DNA from: Paraburkholderia sp041321145
Lineage (GTDB): Bacteria; Pseudomonadota; Gammaproteobacteria; Burkholderiales; Burkholderiaceae
Length of the DNA: 64,000 nucleotides
Direction of reading: 5' to 3'
Assembly (NCBI RefSeq): GCF_041321145.1
Contig: NZ_JBGGWA010000009.1
Span: 1-64,000 of the forward strand
Position numbers and translations under genes: made by a program. Positions 26,347-34,917 of the stretch are shown here, piece after piece. Under the pieces are notes generated by a model. That model was not told where the DNA came from and ran no database searches. It saw only the letters and a program-made list of their open reading frames with translations. Within the stretch, counting starts at the first letter, position 1; every line of letters begins with the position of its first letter.

Positions 26347-26931
26347 ATGCGTCCTGCTCTTTTTCACACGGCGCTGCTGCTCGCCGCGCTCGGTGCAGCG
26401 CTGCCTGGTCGTTGCGCGAACCTGTTCGATGCCAACAGTTATCAGTCGCTGACTGCGGACCGCCGGGCGTCAAAGCCCGGCGATATCGTCACGATTCTCG
26501 TCTACGAAAATTCGAGTGCGAGCAACACCGCCGATACGTCGACCAATACGAACTTCGGCCTGAACGGCAGCGTGTCCACGTTGTATGCTGGCAATAACAG
26601 GCTGCAGCTCGGCACGGGCGACACCTACGGCGGCCGCGGCCAGATCCAGCGAACCGGACGCCTGCTCGCGCAGATCAGCGCGACGGTTGCCGACGTCGCA
26701 CCCAACGGCGACCTGATCGTTGCTGGTGACCAGAACATCGACGTCAACGGCGAGAAAACGAAGATCCATCTGAAAGGACGCGTACGCCCCGTCGATCTCG
26801 CGCAGAACAACACCGTTCAATCAAGTCGTCTTGCCGACGCGCAGATCGATTACACCGGCGACGGCTTCATTACGGACCGTTCCCGCCCTGGCCTCATTCC
26901 CCGCCTTTTTGCATGGCTCGGCTTATGGTAA
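26347..26931 (+). CDS. flgH: L-ring protein FlgH without a canonical lipobox
   Basis: 194 residues with FlgH features: LFDANSYQSLTADRRASKPGD, then ISATVADVAPNGDLIVAGDQ and the C-terminal DAQIDYTGDGFITD. FlgH normally is an outer-membrane lipoprotein. Here the N-terminal hydrophobic stretch (LLLAALGAALPGRCANLF) has its cysteine preceded by Pro-Gly-Arg, not the small residues required by the lipoprotein enzymes. Lipidation therefore looks unlikely. It is also shorter than enterobacterial FlgH (about 230). It overlaps flgI. Confidence 0.9.
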   Translation: MRPALFHTALLLAALGAALPGRCANLFDANSYQSLTADRRASKPGDIVTILVYENSSASNTADTSTNTNFGLNGSVSTLYAGNNRLQLGTGDTYGGRGQIQRTGRLLAQISATVADVAPNGDLIVAGDQNIDVNGEKTKIHLKGRVRPVDLAQNNTVQSSRLADAQIDYTGDGFITDRSRPGLIPRLFAWLGLW

Positions 26932-28058
26932 AGCGCATCGGTTCCATTCTCGTCTTCGCGTTGCTTGGCGTTGCGCTGGCAAGCCCCGCATTCGCAGCGA
27001 CCACTACGGCGAACGTTCGCCTCAAGGATCTTGGCCGCTTTCTGGGTTGGCGGGACAACATGCTGGTGGGTTACGGGATCGTTTCGGGGCTGGCCGGTTC
27101 AGGCGACACGCCACGTAACCAGGCCACCCGTCAGGCGCTGGCCAACGCGCTGTCGCAGTTCGACATGGCCGTGACGCAGGATCAGATCCAGAGCCGCAAC
27201 GCAGCGCTTGTCATCATCACCGGCACGCTGCCGCCGACCGCCAATGTTGGCGACAAGATCGACATCAACGTGACGTCGATGGGCGACGCGCGCAGTCTCG
27301 CTGGCGGAACACTCATCATGACGCCGCTGCGCGGGCCGGATAAAAAAACCTATGCACTCGCTCAGGGCCCCGTGTCGGTTGGCGGATATCGCTATGACGC
27401 GAACGGCAACCTCAAACAGAAGAACCATCCGACGGTCGGGATCGTGCCGCTCGGCGCGACAGTGGAGGTACCCGTGCGCGCCGATCTGGTCACCCAGGAC
27501 GGCAACCTGAACTTCGTGCTCAAGGACGCGGATGCCACCACCGCGCGACGCATCGAGCAGGAGATCAATCAGACGATGGGCGCTGGCGTAGCTCACTCAG
27601 TCGATGCGCGAACCGTTGCGGTACGGGCTCCGCACGACGCGCTCGCCATGAACGACTATGTCGCGCGCATCGAGGCTCTGGAAGTACGCCCAGACCAGGA
27701 GTCCCGAGTGGTCGTCAACGAGCGCACGGGAACGGTCGTCGCAGGCGGCAATACGCGCATTTCGGCGGTCAGTATTTCTCATGGTGACATCCGCGTTTCG
27801 GTCGTGACGGAATACACCGCGTCCCAGCCGAATCTGGTGAGCGTCACCGGACCGGGTGTGCGCAGCATGGTCGTCGGCAACAGCGATCTTTCAGTGGAAG
27901 AACCCGGGCAGACAGTTGCGGCGTCGTTCCCGGACGGAACCGTGGGCGACCTGGTGCAGGCACTGTCACGAACACGTGTAAGTACGCGCGACGTCATCGC
28001 GATCCTGCAAGCCATCAAGGCTGCGGGCGCATTGCACGCCGACATCATCATTCAGTAA
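26925..28058 (+). CDS. flgI: P-ring protein FlgI
   Basis: The ATG at 26925 (ATGGTAA with the flgH stop) gives 377 residues starting with a clean signal peptide (MVKRIGSILVFALLGVALAS then PAFA), so it is preferred over the upstream ATG at 26913. The mature protein shows RLKDLGRFLGWRDNMLVGYG, the GLAGSGDTPRNQ motif and the C-terminal LVQALSRTRVSTRDVIAILQ. It forms the periplasmic P ring around the rod. Presence of both FlgH and FlgI implies an envelope-spanning, diderm-type basal body. Confidence 0.93.
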   Translation: MVKRIGSILVFALLGVALASPAFAATTTANVRLKDLGRFLGWRDNMLVGYGIVSGLAGSGDTPRNQATRQALANALSQFDMAVTQDQIQSRNAALVIITGTLPPTANVGDKIDINVTSMGDARSLAGGTLIMTPLRGPDKKTYALAQGPVSVGGYRYDANGNLKQKNHPTVGIVPLGATVEVPVRADLVTQDGNLNFVLKDADATTARRIEQEINQTMGAGVAHSVDARTVAVRAPHDALAMNDYVARIEALEVRPDQESRVVVNERTGTVVAGGNTRISAVSISHGDIRVSVVTEYTASQPNLVSVTGPGVRSMVVGNSDLSVEEPGQTVAASFPDGTVGDLVQALSRTRVSTRDVIAILQAIKAAGALHADIIIQ

Positions 28059-28072
28059 AGGAGACCTTACCC

Positions 28073-28438
28073 ATGAGCATCGATCTCGTTGCCGCAATAG
28101 CCACCAAGGCGCTCGACGGGCTGTTCGCGCGACAGGCCGCTACCGCCGACAACATCGCGAATGCCGGATCCGCAGGGTTCACCCCAGTGCGCGTTTCGTT
28201 CGAAGACGCACTGCGAACGGCAGCGCTGCCACGTCCCGGCGACAACGCATCAGGCGTGATGAACCGCATTGTGGCCGTGGAACCCATGACCGGAACAACG
28301 CCGGCGGATCAGTTCGACGGCATGAAGCTGGATCGTGAGATCACCACGGCTTCCGAGACGTCCGCGCGTTACGCGATGCTGGTCAGCATGCTCGACCGCA
28401 CGCTGCAGATGCAACAACTCGCCGTGAAGGGAGTGTAA
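28073..28438 (+). CDS. flgB: Proximal rod protein FlgB
   Basis: 121 residues with the N-terminal rod motif RQAATADNIANAGSAGFTPV and the C-terminal helix YAMLVSMLDRTLQMQQLAVK. It is slightly short for FlgB (usually 130-140). FlgB is among the first rod subunits exported. Confidence 0.88.
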   Translation: MSIDLVAAIATKALDGLFARQAATADNIANAGSAGFTPVRVSFEDALRTAALPRPGDNASGVMNRIVAVEPMTGTTPADQFDGMKLDREITTASETSARYAMLVSMLDRTLQMQQLAVKGV

Positions 28439-28442
28439 GCGG

Positions 28443-28907
28443 ATGTCGGACAGCATCTTTGCGATTGCCCGCTCGGGTATGGACGTCGAACATCAGCGTA
28501 TGGAAGTGATTGCGCAGAATCTCGCGAATGCAGGAACCACACAAACGGCGGCCGGCACACCTTATCAACCGATGCGGCTCGTTTCGGGGCCGCGCGTAGT
28601 GTCGAATTTCCCCGCCCACCTGCAAGCCGGCAACGACGTTTCCGGTATGGACGTTTCCCCAACGGAGGGCCTGGCTGGCGTGCAGACCTACGGCGTCGAG
28701 CCGATGGAAACGCAACCGCGCCTTGTCTATGAACCATCGCATCCGCATGCCGACGGGAAAGGTTTCGTTCACTATCCCGGTCTCGATCACGCGGGCGAAA
28801 TGGCGTTGATGGTTCAGACACAACGTGTGTATGAGGCCAACGTGATCATGTTCAATGCTGCGCGCTCGATGTACCTGCGCGCGCTCGACCTCGGGAGCAA
28901 GGGATGA
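28443..28907 (+). CDS. flgC: Proximal rod protein FlgC
   Basis: 154 residues, typical length. Motifs are IARSGMDVEHQRMEVIAQNL near the N-terminus and YPGLDHAGEMALMVQTQRVY plus ANVIMFNAARSMYLRALDLG at the C-terminus. The last 4 bases overlap fliE. Confidence 0.9.
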   Translation: MSDSIFAIARSGMDVEHQRMEVIAQNLANAGTTQTAAGTPYQPMRLVSGPRVVSNFPAHLQAGNDVSGMDVSPTEGLAGVQTYGVEPMETQPRLVYEPSHPHADGKGFVHYPGLDHAGEMALMVQTQRVYEANVIMFNAARSMYLRALDLGSKG

Positions 28908-29203
28908 ACGTCACTGAAATTGGCGCGATTCAAGGCGCATCTTCCGCACAAGCTTCGACACTTGCTCCGGTACGCAATGCATCGGAAAGTTTCGGATCGA
29001 TGCTGATGGGCGGCGTGATGAACGTCGACCACGCGGTGCAGTCGGCGAACGCCGCGGTCGCCGGTTTCGCGCTTGGCAACGAACTCCCCCCGCACCAGGT
29101 CATGCTCGCGCTCGAAGACGCGCGCCTGCAGTTGCAATTCGCGCTGCAGGTCCGTTCGCGCCTCGTAGAAGGCTATCAGGAATTGATGCGGATGCAACTC
29201 TAG
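28904..29203 (+). CDS. fliE: MS-ring/rod junction protein FliE
   Basis: 99 residues. The C-terminal helix (GNELPPHQVMLALEDARLQL then QVRSRLVEGYQELMRMQL) is the FliE signature. FliE connects the FliF ring to the rod and is the first rod-type substrate. ATGA overlap with flgC; fliF starts 1 base after it. Confidence 0.92.
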   Translation: MNVTEIGAIQGASSAQASTLAPVRNASESFGSMLMGGVMNVDHAVQSANAAVAGFALGNELPPHQVMLALEDARLQLQFALQVRSRLVEGYQELMRMQL

Positions 29204-29204
29204 T

Positions 29205-30740
29205 ATGAACTCCACACTGTCACGTCTCACCGCCTTTGCGAGCGAGGGTTCACGCCCGCGTCAGTTCGCGATAGTGGCCGCGCTCGTCGTCGTGATCGGC
29301 GGTGCGGCCGCTGCCGGCTGGTTGTTGCTGCGTCCGTCGTATCAGGTGCTATTTCGCGATTTGAAACGGCAGGATGCGTCGACGATCGCAACGGAACTTG
29401 AAAAACAGAAGATCCCGTATCGTTATGACGATCAGACGTCGTCCATTCTCGTGCCCGAAGGCGATGCGCGCGCAACACGTCTTAAGCTGATGAGTGGCGA
29501 TCTGCGCCTGCAAGGGGTGGTCGGCCTGGAACTGTTCAACAATTCCGACCTCGGCCTCACCGACTTCGCCCAGAAGGTGAACTATCAGCGCGCACTGCAG
29601 GGCGAACTCGCGCGCACGATCATGACGCTAGACGAAATCGAGCTTGCACGCGTACATCTGACGCTGCCTGAATCGTCGCTGTTTCGACGTGACAGTGCGC
29701 GCCCGAAAGCATCGGTTGCGCTGTTTCTTCGCGACGGACAAACGCTTCGTCCGGAGACGATCACCGGTATCCAGCGGCTCGTGGCCGCTGCCGTGCCCGA
29801 ACTTTCGCCGGTGGACGTGTCGGTGCTCGACCAGCGCGGCGCGCCGGCTAACGGACGCGCCATTGAACTCGATGAGCCGGGCCTGCGCCTGAAGGACGCG
29901 ATCGAGCGCAGTTATGAACAGAAGATCGCGGCTCAGATCGAGCGTGTCATCGGCCCCGGCCACGCGTCGGTCAGCGTCGATGCGTCGATCAACCTGGATC
30001 GCGTTCATACGACGCGCGAATCGGACGTCAGCCGGCCGATCGTCACGGACAGCAATGTGGCTTCCACCGCCGGTAATGCATGGCCGCCGCTGCCGAAACA
30101 GTCCACGCCCACGGCAGGGCTACCACCGCTGCCCACGGCAGCGATGCCGGCAGTGCGGTCGCCCGAGGGAACGCGCACCGAGCACAACATCGAGCAGATC
30201 GTCAGGGAACCCGGCGCGCTGCGCCGGCTGTCGGTGGGTATCGTGTTCGATAAGCCGTTGCCTCCCGCCGAACTCGCCAATCTGAATTCAGTGATCTCCG
30301 CGTCAGTGGGTCTCGATCCTGCACGCGGCGACGTGTTGTCGGCCTTCGTCCAAGGGTCACAAGCGGCCGGCGCAGCAGCGTCGGCGGTGCAGGGCGTAGC
30401 GCAGCCTGTTTCATTGGAGCCCTCGCCATCGACGCACGAACGGTCGGGATCGGAGCTAGCCTTTTCAGCGGACGCCACCGCGACCGGACAGCTTCACCCT
30501 GCTTCCGGCGCGAGCGTGTCTCCACCGACTGGTTCGACTAGCGTATTCGCCCGAACCTGGATTGTTGCGGCAGCGCTTATCGCACTGGCGGTCGTCGTGC
30601 TGGCGGGCCTCGTCGCGTGGACGACCCGGCGTGCTCGCGCTTCGCGACAGCAGCGCCTGACACAGGCACAGCGCGACCAGCATGTGGTGCGCCTGCGCAC
30701 GCTGCTGGCCCAACAGGATGCCACACATGAAGCACCGTAG
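29205..30740 (+). CDS. fliF: MS-ring protein FliF with a short cytoplasmic tail
   Basis: 511 residues. TM1 is at about 22-45 (VAALVVVIGGAAAAGWLLL), followed by the RBM1 and RBM2 ring domains (QVLFRDLKRQDASTIATELE to ARVHLTLPESSLF) and a long beta-collar insert. TM2 is near residues 451-472 (WIVAAALIALAVVVLAGLVA). Only about 40 residues follow TM2, mostly Arg/Gln-rich. Canonical FliF has a much longer tail whose last helices bind FliG. Here that tail is probably missing, which fits the absence of a recognisable FliG in the operon. Confidence 0.9.
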   Translation: MNSTLSRLTAFASEGSRPRQFAIVAALVVVIGGAAAAGWLLLRPSYQVLFRDLKRQDASTIATELEKQKIPYRYDDQTSSILVPEGDARATRLKLMSGDLRLQGVVGLELFNNSDLGLTDFAQKVNYQRALQGELARTIMTLDEIELARVHLTLPESSLFRRDSARPKASVALFLRDGQTLRPETITGIQRLVAAAVPELSPVDVSVLDQRGAPANGRAIELDEPGLRLKDAIERSYEQKIAAQIERVIGPGHASVSVDASINLDRVHTTRESDVSRPIVTDSNVASTAGNAWPPLPKQSTPTAGLPPLPTAAMPAVRSPEGTRTEHNIEQIVREPGALRRLSVGIVFDKPLPPAELANLNSVISASVGLDPARGDVLSAFVQGSQAAGAAASAVQGVAQPVSLEPSPSTHERSGSELAFSADATATGQLHPASGASVSPPTGSTSVFARTWIVAAALIALAVVVLAGLVAWTTRRARASRQQRLTQAQRDQHVVRLRTLLAQQDATHEAP

Positions 30741-31272
30741 AAGCCAGCGCGAGCTGCGGCGGGCAGTAGCTGACCTCGCGCAATGTGCGATCGAGGATAT
30801 CGAATCGGTGTGGGCCGAACTATCGCCGGATGAGCGCGCGCGGCTCCAGCCTTTGCTGGGGGAGGCAACTGGGCTCGGCGGCTGTGAACAGCCGGTACAA
30901 GGCGCGAGGTGCGGCACGCCGGCCCGTGCAGACTCGTCGTCTTCTTCAGCTGCTCCAGCTTTTTCCAACGATAAGGCGTGGCGGGTAGCCCAGATGGCAC
31001 AGACGCTGCCGGCAACGTTAGCCGTTCGGTTACTCGCGAGTGTCGACACTCCGATACAGAGGGAAATTCTCGATAAGTTCTCCGACGCACAACGCGCGTC
31101 GCTCAATCCCGCGTTGTGCGACATCCGCCTCACGCAACGCGCGCGAGCAACATGGCTTGCCGCATGCGTGGCCCAGGCTGACGATGCGCATTCAACGCGA
31201 GTGTTGAACACCGCGTCTCGGAAACAGACGCTCCTTAGCCGCATCCGCGATTGGACAGGAAGGCGCACATGA
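30727..31272 (+). CDS. Short protein of unknown function in the fliG slot
   Basis: ATG at 30727 overlaps fliF by 14 bases and the end overlaps fliH by ATGA, so it is inside the coupled series exactly where fliG normally sits. At 181 residues it is about half the size of FliG (about 330) and I see none of the FliG armadillo or torque-helix motifs. It has an N-terminal helical part (RRAVADLAQCAIEDIESVW then LSPDERARLQPLL), a low-complexity Ser/Ala linker, and a second helical part (AQTLPATLAVRLLASV, DTPIQREILDKFSDAQ) that vaguely recalls FliG N-domain helices or type III adaptor proteins. It could be a reduced FliG, or an adaptor linking the FliF ring to the FliM-like protein. No function is assigned. 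Confidence 0.7.
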   Translation: MKHRRSQRELRRAVADLAQCAIEDIESVWAELSPDERARLQPLLGEATGLGGCEQPVQGARCGTPARADSSSSSAAPAFSNDKAWRVAQMAQTLPATLAVRLLASVDTPIQREILDKFSDAQRASLNPALCDIRLTQRARATWLAACVAQADDAHSTRVLNTASRKQTLLSRIRDWTGRRT

Positions 31273-31979
31273 GCACATTGATCAAGGCGGATCACGTGAG
31301 ATTCGCATTCGGCTCGACGGCACGAGTTGGCGCGTCTGGCCGTCCGGATGAGCGGGAAGCAGCATCGGTTAGCGCGTGGGAGAACCAGACTCATACGGTG
31401 ACGGATACGACGCTGGAAACTGCGGCACTCCGTCTGCCCGCCATCGAGCAGATTTTGACCGAACTCCCGCAGGAAGCCGAAGTCCGCGAGCGGACCGCCT
31501 ATGAAAGAGGGCTGAAGGAAGGCATCAGAACCGGTCAGGAGCAGCTGGAACGGGATCAGGAAACCCAGTTGAACATTTTGCGCGGTGGCATCGAGTCCGC
31601 GCTGGAGACATTCAGGGTTCAACTCGACTCGCTCGAAACGCTCGCGATAGAGGTAACGAACGCTGCGCTTGGCAAGCTGTTCGGCGAGACTAGCCAGCAC
31701 GCAGACCTCGTTGCTCAGACCGCGCGCCATCATCTGAACGCGGTCGCGGCTGGGTCCGCCATTGCCGTCGAAGTGTCGCGACACGATTTTCCGTCCGACA
31801 CACAGCTCGATGCGGCGTTTGCGCAGCTCGCCGGCAAGTTGAGCGCGGGCGTCACCGCAAGCGCTCAACTGCCGGCGGGCGGCTGTCTGATCCGCCTTTC
31901 GCTGGGTACGCTCGATGCAAGCCTGGATGCACAGTCCGCGCGAATACGGGCGGCGTTGTCCGCGATTTGCCAGCAATGA
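31269..31979 (+). CDS. fliH: Export ATPase regulator FliH
   Basis: ATG at 31269 gives 236 residues. The N-terminal region is followed by a Gly/Glu/Arg segment (YERGLKEGIRTGQEQL) typical of FliH/SctL and a long helix. The C-terminal region (EVTNAALGKLFGETSQHADL) matches the FliH/YscL fold. FliH forms the stator-like stalk of the FliI ATPase and normally links it to FliN. Ends by overlapping fliI. Confidence 0.85.
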   Translation: MSTLIKADHVRFAFGSTARVGASGRPDEREAASVSAWENQTHTVTDTTLETAALRLPAIEQILTELPQEAEVRERTAYERGLKEGIRTGQEQLERDQETQLNILRGGIESALETFRVQLDSLETLAIEVTNAALGKLFGETSQHADLVAQTARHHLNAVAAGSAIAVEVSRHDFPSDTQLDAAFAQLAGKLSAGVTASAQLPAGGCLIRLSLGTLDASLDAQSARIRAALSAICQQ

Positions 31980-33307
31980 ACATGCAACAGGCCCTTCATC
32001 CGTTCGTCGCAGCGATGCGGGCGGTCGACCCGCTACGCCGGAGTGGCGCAGTCATACGCGTGATGCCCACGTTCATCGAAGCAGACGGCCCTGGTGTGCC
32101 CCTCGGATCGCTTTGCACGATAAGCGGAATGGACTCGCAACAGGCACTCGCCGAGGTAGTCAAGGTGGAAATCGGCAAGGTCACGCTCGCGCCATGCTCG
32201 CCGTTCGCCTTCGTTCGCATTGGCGACGAAGTATGTTCGGCTTCGATGGGTGCGACCGTGTCCGTCGGCCCTGGCTATCTGGGACGTGTGATCGATCCGC
32301 TGGGTCGCCCGCTCGATGGCGGCCCGCCGATCACTGGACGGCATACCGAACCGTGGCCAACCGGCGGTGTCGCGATTCCGCCGCTTGAGCGCACATCACC
32401 TGACGTGCCGCTGCAAACGGGCGTGCGCGCACTCGACAGTCTGCTCACGCTGGGCGTGGGTCAGCGCGTCGGCATCTTCGCCGGCAGCGGTGTCGGTAAA
32501 ACGACGCTTCTAGGCAGCATTGCGCGCAACATCGAAGCGGATGTGTGCGTGCTCTGTCTCGTCGGCGAGCGCGGGCGTGAGGCAGAGGAGTTCTGGCATC
32601 GCACGCTGTCGGACGGGAGCCGCGCACGTTCGACGATGGTGGTCGCAACGTCCGACCAGCCCGCGATTCTGCGCGCGCGCAGCGTGCTGTACGCGCTGTC
32701 CATCGCCGAGTACTTTCGCGCGAAAGGTAAGCATGTGTTGCTGCTGCTCGATTCAGTCACCCGTTATGCACTTGCCTTGCGCGAAATCGGACTGGCTGCC
32801 GGTGAGCCTCCCACCGTACGCGCTTATACGCCAGGTGTATTCGCCGCGCTGCCCAAGATTGTCGAACGCTGCGGAGGGATCAAAGCGGGCGGCGCCATCA
32901 CCGCATTGATGACCGTTCTGAGCGAAACAGACGAAATCGATGACCCGATGGCCGAAACAATGCGCGCATTGCTCGACGGACATATCGTTTTGAGCCGCGA
33001 CCTGGCGGAACAGGGGCACTTCCCCGCGATCAGTGTTCCTCGCAGCGTGAGCCGTGTATTTCAACACGTCACGCAAGCCGGGGAACGCGAACTCGCAGCA
33101 GACGCGATCGCACAACTCGCATTGTATGAATCGTCGAGAACCTTGATCGAATCCGGGCTTTACGCCGCTGGCAGCAATCCGTCGCTCGACCGGGCATTGC
33201 GGTTGCGCCCCGCGCTCACGGCTTTCCTGCGTCAGAACGTGAACGCACCCATGCCGCGCTGGGAAGCCATGGCGAATCTCGCCACGCTCATTGAAGGCCG
33301 CACATGA
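31976..33307 (+). CDS. fliI: Flagellar export ATPase FliI
   Basis: The ATG at 31976 overlaps the fliH stop and gives 443 residues; an ATG at 31967 is less likely. Clear F1-beta-like features: Walker A (FAGSGVGKTTLLGSIARN), GERGREAEEFW, Walker B (VLLLLDSVTRYALALREIGL) and GEPPTVRAYTPGVFAALPK. Full length with all catalytic residues visible, so it should be an active hexameric ATPase that unloads export chaperones and feeds substrates to FlhA. Confidence 0.95.
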   Translation: MNMQQALHPFVAAMRAVDPLRRSGAVIRVMPTFIEADGPGVPLGSLCTISGMDSQQALAEVVKVEIGKVTLAPCSPFAFVRIGDEVCSASMGATVSVGPGYLGRVIDPLGRPLDGGPPITGRHTEPWPTGGVAIPPLERTSPDVPLQTGVRALDSLLTLGVGQRVGIFAGSGVGKTTLLGSIARNIEADVCVLCLVGERGREAEEFWHRTLSDGSRARSTMVVATSDQPAILRARSVLYALSIAEYFRAKGKHVLLLLDSVTRYALALREIGLAAGEPPTVRAYTPGVFAALPKIVERCGGIKAGGAITALMTVLSETDEIDDPMAETMRALLDGHIVLSRDLAEQGHFPAISVPRSVSRVFQHVTQAGERELAADAIAQLALYESSRTLIESGLYAAGSNPSLDRALRLRPALTAFLRQNVNAPMPRWEAMANLATLIEGRT

Positions 33308-33756
33308 ACGAACGCGAACAACTCGACATGATGAGACAGATCGCCCGCATTCGTGCCTTGCAGTTCGAACAGAGCCGCAACGAAGCGCAACGACTCGCCC
33401 GGATTCACGAAGAGGCAAAGGCGTTCGAAGCCGAGGCGTCGTCCCGCTTCGATGCGCAACTGGATGGCATGCGCCGCATGCTGGCAGCGGGGAATGGCGT
33501 CTCCTTGACGCTCGTCGCCAGTTGGGATGCCGCAATTGCGTCAGCCCGAACGGCGCTCGCGAGTGCCGCCGTCCACACGCGCGAGGCCGAACGCAACGCT
33601 GAGTTGCACCGGAAAGTCGTGGCGACGCATCACCGTCAGGCGGACCTGTCGGAAGAACTGGTGGAACGCGCGGCGCGTCGTTATACGCGCGCATGCGATG
33701 ACCGGCAGACCTTCATGATCGAAGACCTGTTCCGCTCGCGCGAGGCACGCCAGTGA
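33304..33756 (+). CDS. fliJ: FliJ-like export chaperone
   Basis: 150 residues, almost entirely a coiled coil rich in Arg, Glu and Ala (QIARIRALQFEQSRNEAQRL then AREAERNAELHRKV-type heptads). This matches FliJ/SctO, the central stalk of the FliI hexamer. Identification rests on coiled-coil character and position after fliI with an ATGA overlap. Confidence 0.8.
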   Translation: MNEREQLDMMRQIARIRALQFEQSRNEAQRLARIHEEAKAFEAEASSRFDAQLDGMRRMLAAGNGVSLTLVASWDAAIASARTALASAAVHTREAERNAELHRKVVATHHRQADLSEELVERAARRYTRACDDRQTFMIEDLFRSREARQ

Positions 33757-34493
33757 AAGTGTCCGCAGGTATGGCGCTTCAATCGTTTGATGGCACGACC
33801 CCGCAGCGCGTCGCCCCTGCTGCCGCCTTCGACCAGACACTGCGGAGTATGGAAAAGGACATGTGGAACGGTGCGGCCGCAGGACAAATGCCGACCGCTA
33901 GGCTCCCCTCGACGGTTGCCCGGCTAGCGGGCCGCGCCGATACGGCGCCAGCCGGTCAGGGCGTTTCTAGCCCCATGCCGGCCCGTGCCACATCGGATTT
34001 CGTTCGTTTGGCGATTAATTGGCCAAGGCCTGACATGTCCATGGCGGAGCGCGAAACGGCGGAATTAAACCACACAGATACGCAAATGCGTGAGCAACGT
34101 CATGCGGCGGTGGTCGGCAACGCGCCCCCCTTTGTCGCCACGTCTGCCCGCCCATTTGCCCTGGCGCTCGCGCCGCAAGTCGAGGCGCGCGAAACGGCGT
34201 GCTCCGTAGCGGATGAAGACGCGCCGCGAAGCGGGCCTGCGAATCGCGGGGCACTGGCGTCATTGCCGCCACGTCAGGAGCGGGCCGCCACCTGTCTTGT
34301 CACCGTCACTGACGGTGACAGCGGTATGACGGTCGCGCTACGCACGAACGACCCAACGTCTGAGCAGACTCAGCGAATCTCACGCGCGGCGCTTCACGAA
34401 TTGCGCCGCCACGGCATGCACGGCGCGCGCATTGTTATGAACGGCGTCCAGCAAACCATCGAAATCCTGGAGGAAGAAAAACATGGCCATTAG
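33753..34493 (+). CDS. fliK: FliK-like hook-length/substrate-switch protein (divergent)
   Basis: A 246-residue protein with a GTG start overlapping the fliJ stop. The first two thirds are low-complexity (Ala, Pro, Arg, Thr), as in FliK/SctP rulers. The last ~70 residues (ATCLVTVTDGDSGMTVALRT then AALHELRRHGMHGARIVMNG) resemble a small FliK/SctP switch domain, but the usual L.L.P..LG.V motif of flagellar FliK is not obvious. It is short; Salmonella FliK is about 400. Assignment rests on position between fliJ and flgD. Confidence 0.65.
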   Translation: MKVSAGMALQSFDGTTPQRVAPAAAFDQTLRSMEKDMWNGAAAGQMPTARLPSTVARLAGRADTAPAGQGVSSPMPARATSDFVRLAINWPRPDMSMAERETAELNHTDTQMREQRHAAVVGNAPPFVATSARPFALALAPQVEARETACSVADEDAPRSGPANRGALASLPPRQERAATCLVTVTDGDSGMTVALRTNDPTSEQTQRISRAALHELRRHGMHGARIVMNGVQQTIEILEEEKHGH

Positions 34494-34908
34494 TCCCGTC
34501 AGCTCAACTGGCAACACCGCCGCTACGAGCAACGCCAACGATCGAATCAACTCGATCGGACTCGATATGCAGTCGTTGCTGCAGATCATTCTCACGCAGC
34601 TCACCTATCAGGACCCGTTGAAGCCCGTGGACAACTTCGAGTTCGTGTCGCAGCTCGCGCAGTTCACCTCACTTGAACAGACGCGCCAGAGCACCGAGAA
34701 GCTCGACAGCCTGCTGTTAGTTCAATCCGCGTCGCAAACCTTCGGCTTGCTAGGCCGGAGCGTCGATGTGCAATCGGACACGTCACTGGTCACGGGCGTC
34801 GTCAAAAGTGTTTCCTTGCAGGGGAGTCAACCGCAACTGACGATCGAAACGCCCGACGGTCAGTTCCTCACCAACGCCACGCTCTCGCAAATTACGTCGG
34901 TACGCTAG
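34483..34908 (+). CDS. flgD: Hook cap protein FlgD, short form
   Basis: 141 residues. The N-terminal part is a clear FlgD assembly domain (LLQIILTQLTYQDPLKPVDN then FEFVSQLAQFTSLEQ). The remainder is a small beta domain; the Ig-like insertion of typical FlgD (over 220 residues) is missing. FlgD caps the growing hook. Overlaps fliK by 11 bases. Confidence 0.88.
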   Translation: MAISPVSSTGNTAATSNANDRINSIGLDMQSLLQIILTQLTYQDPLKPVDNFEFVSQLAQFTSLEQTRQSTEKLDSLLLVQSASQTFGLLGRSVDVQSDTSLVTGVVKSVSLQGSQPQLTIETPDGQFLTNATLSQITSVR

Positions 34909-34917
34909 GAGATTCGT

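Noticed and set aside
30465..31976. Long leftward open frame (503 codons) opposite fliF, the fliG-slot gene and fliH
   Set aside because: It is antisense to a run of coupled flagellar genes and has no recognisable domain; long antisense frames are common in GC-rich DNA.
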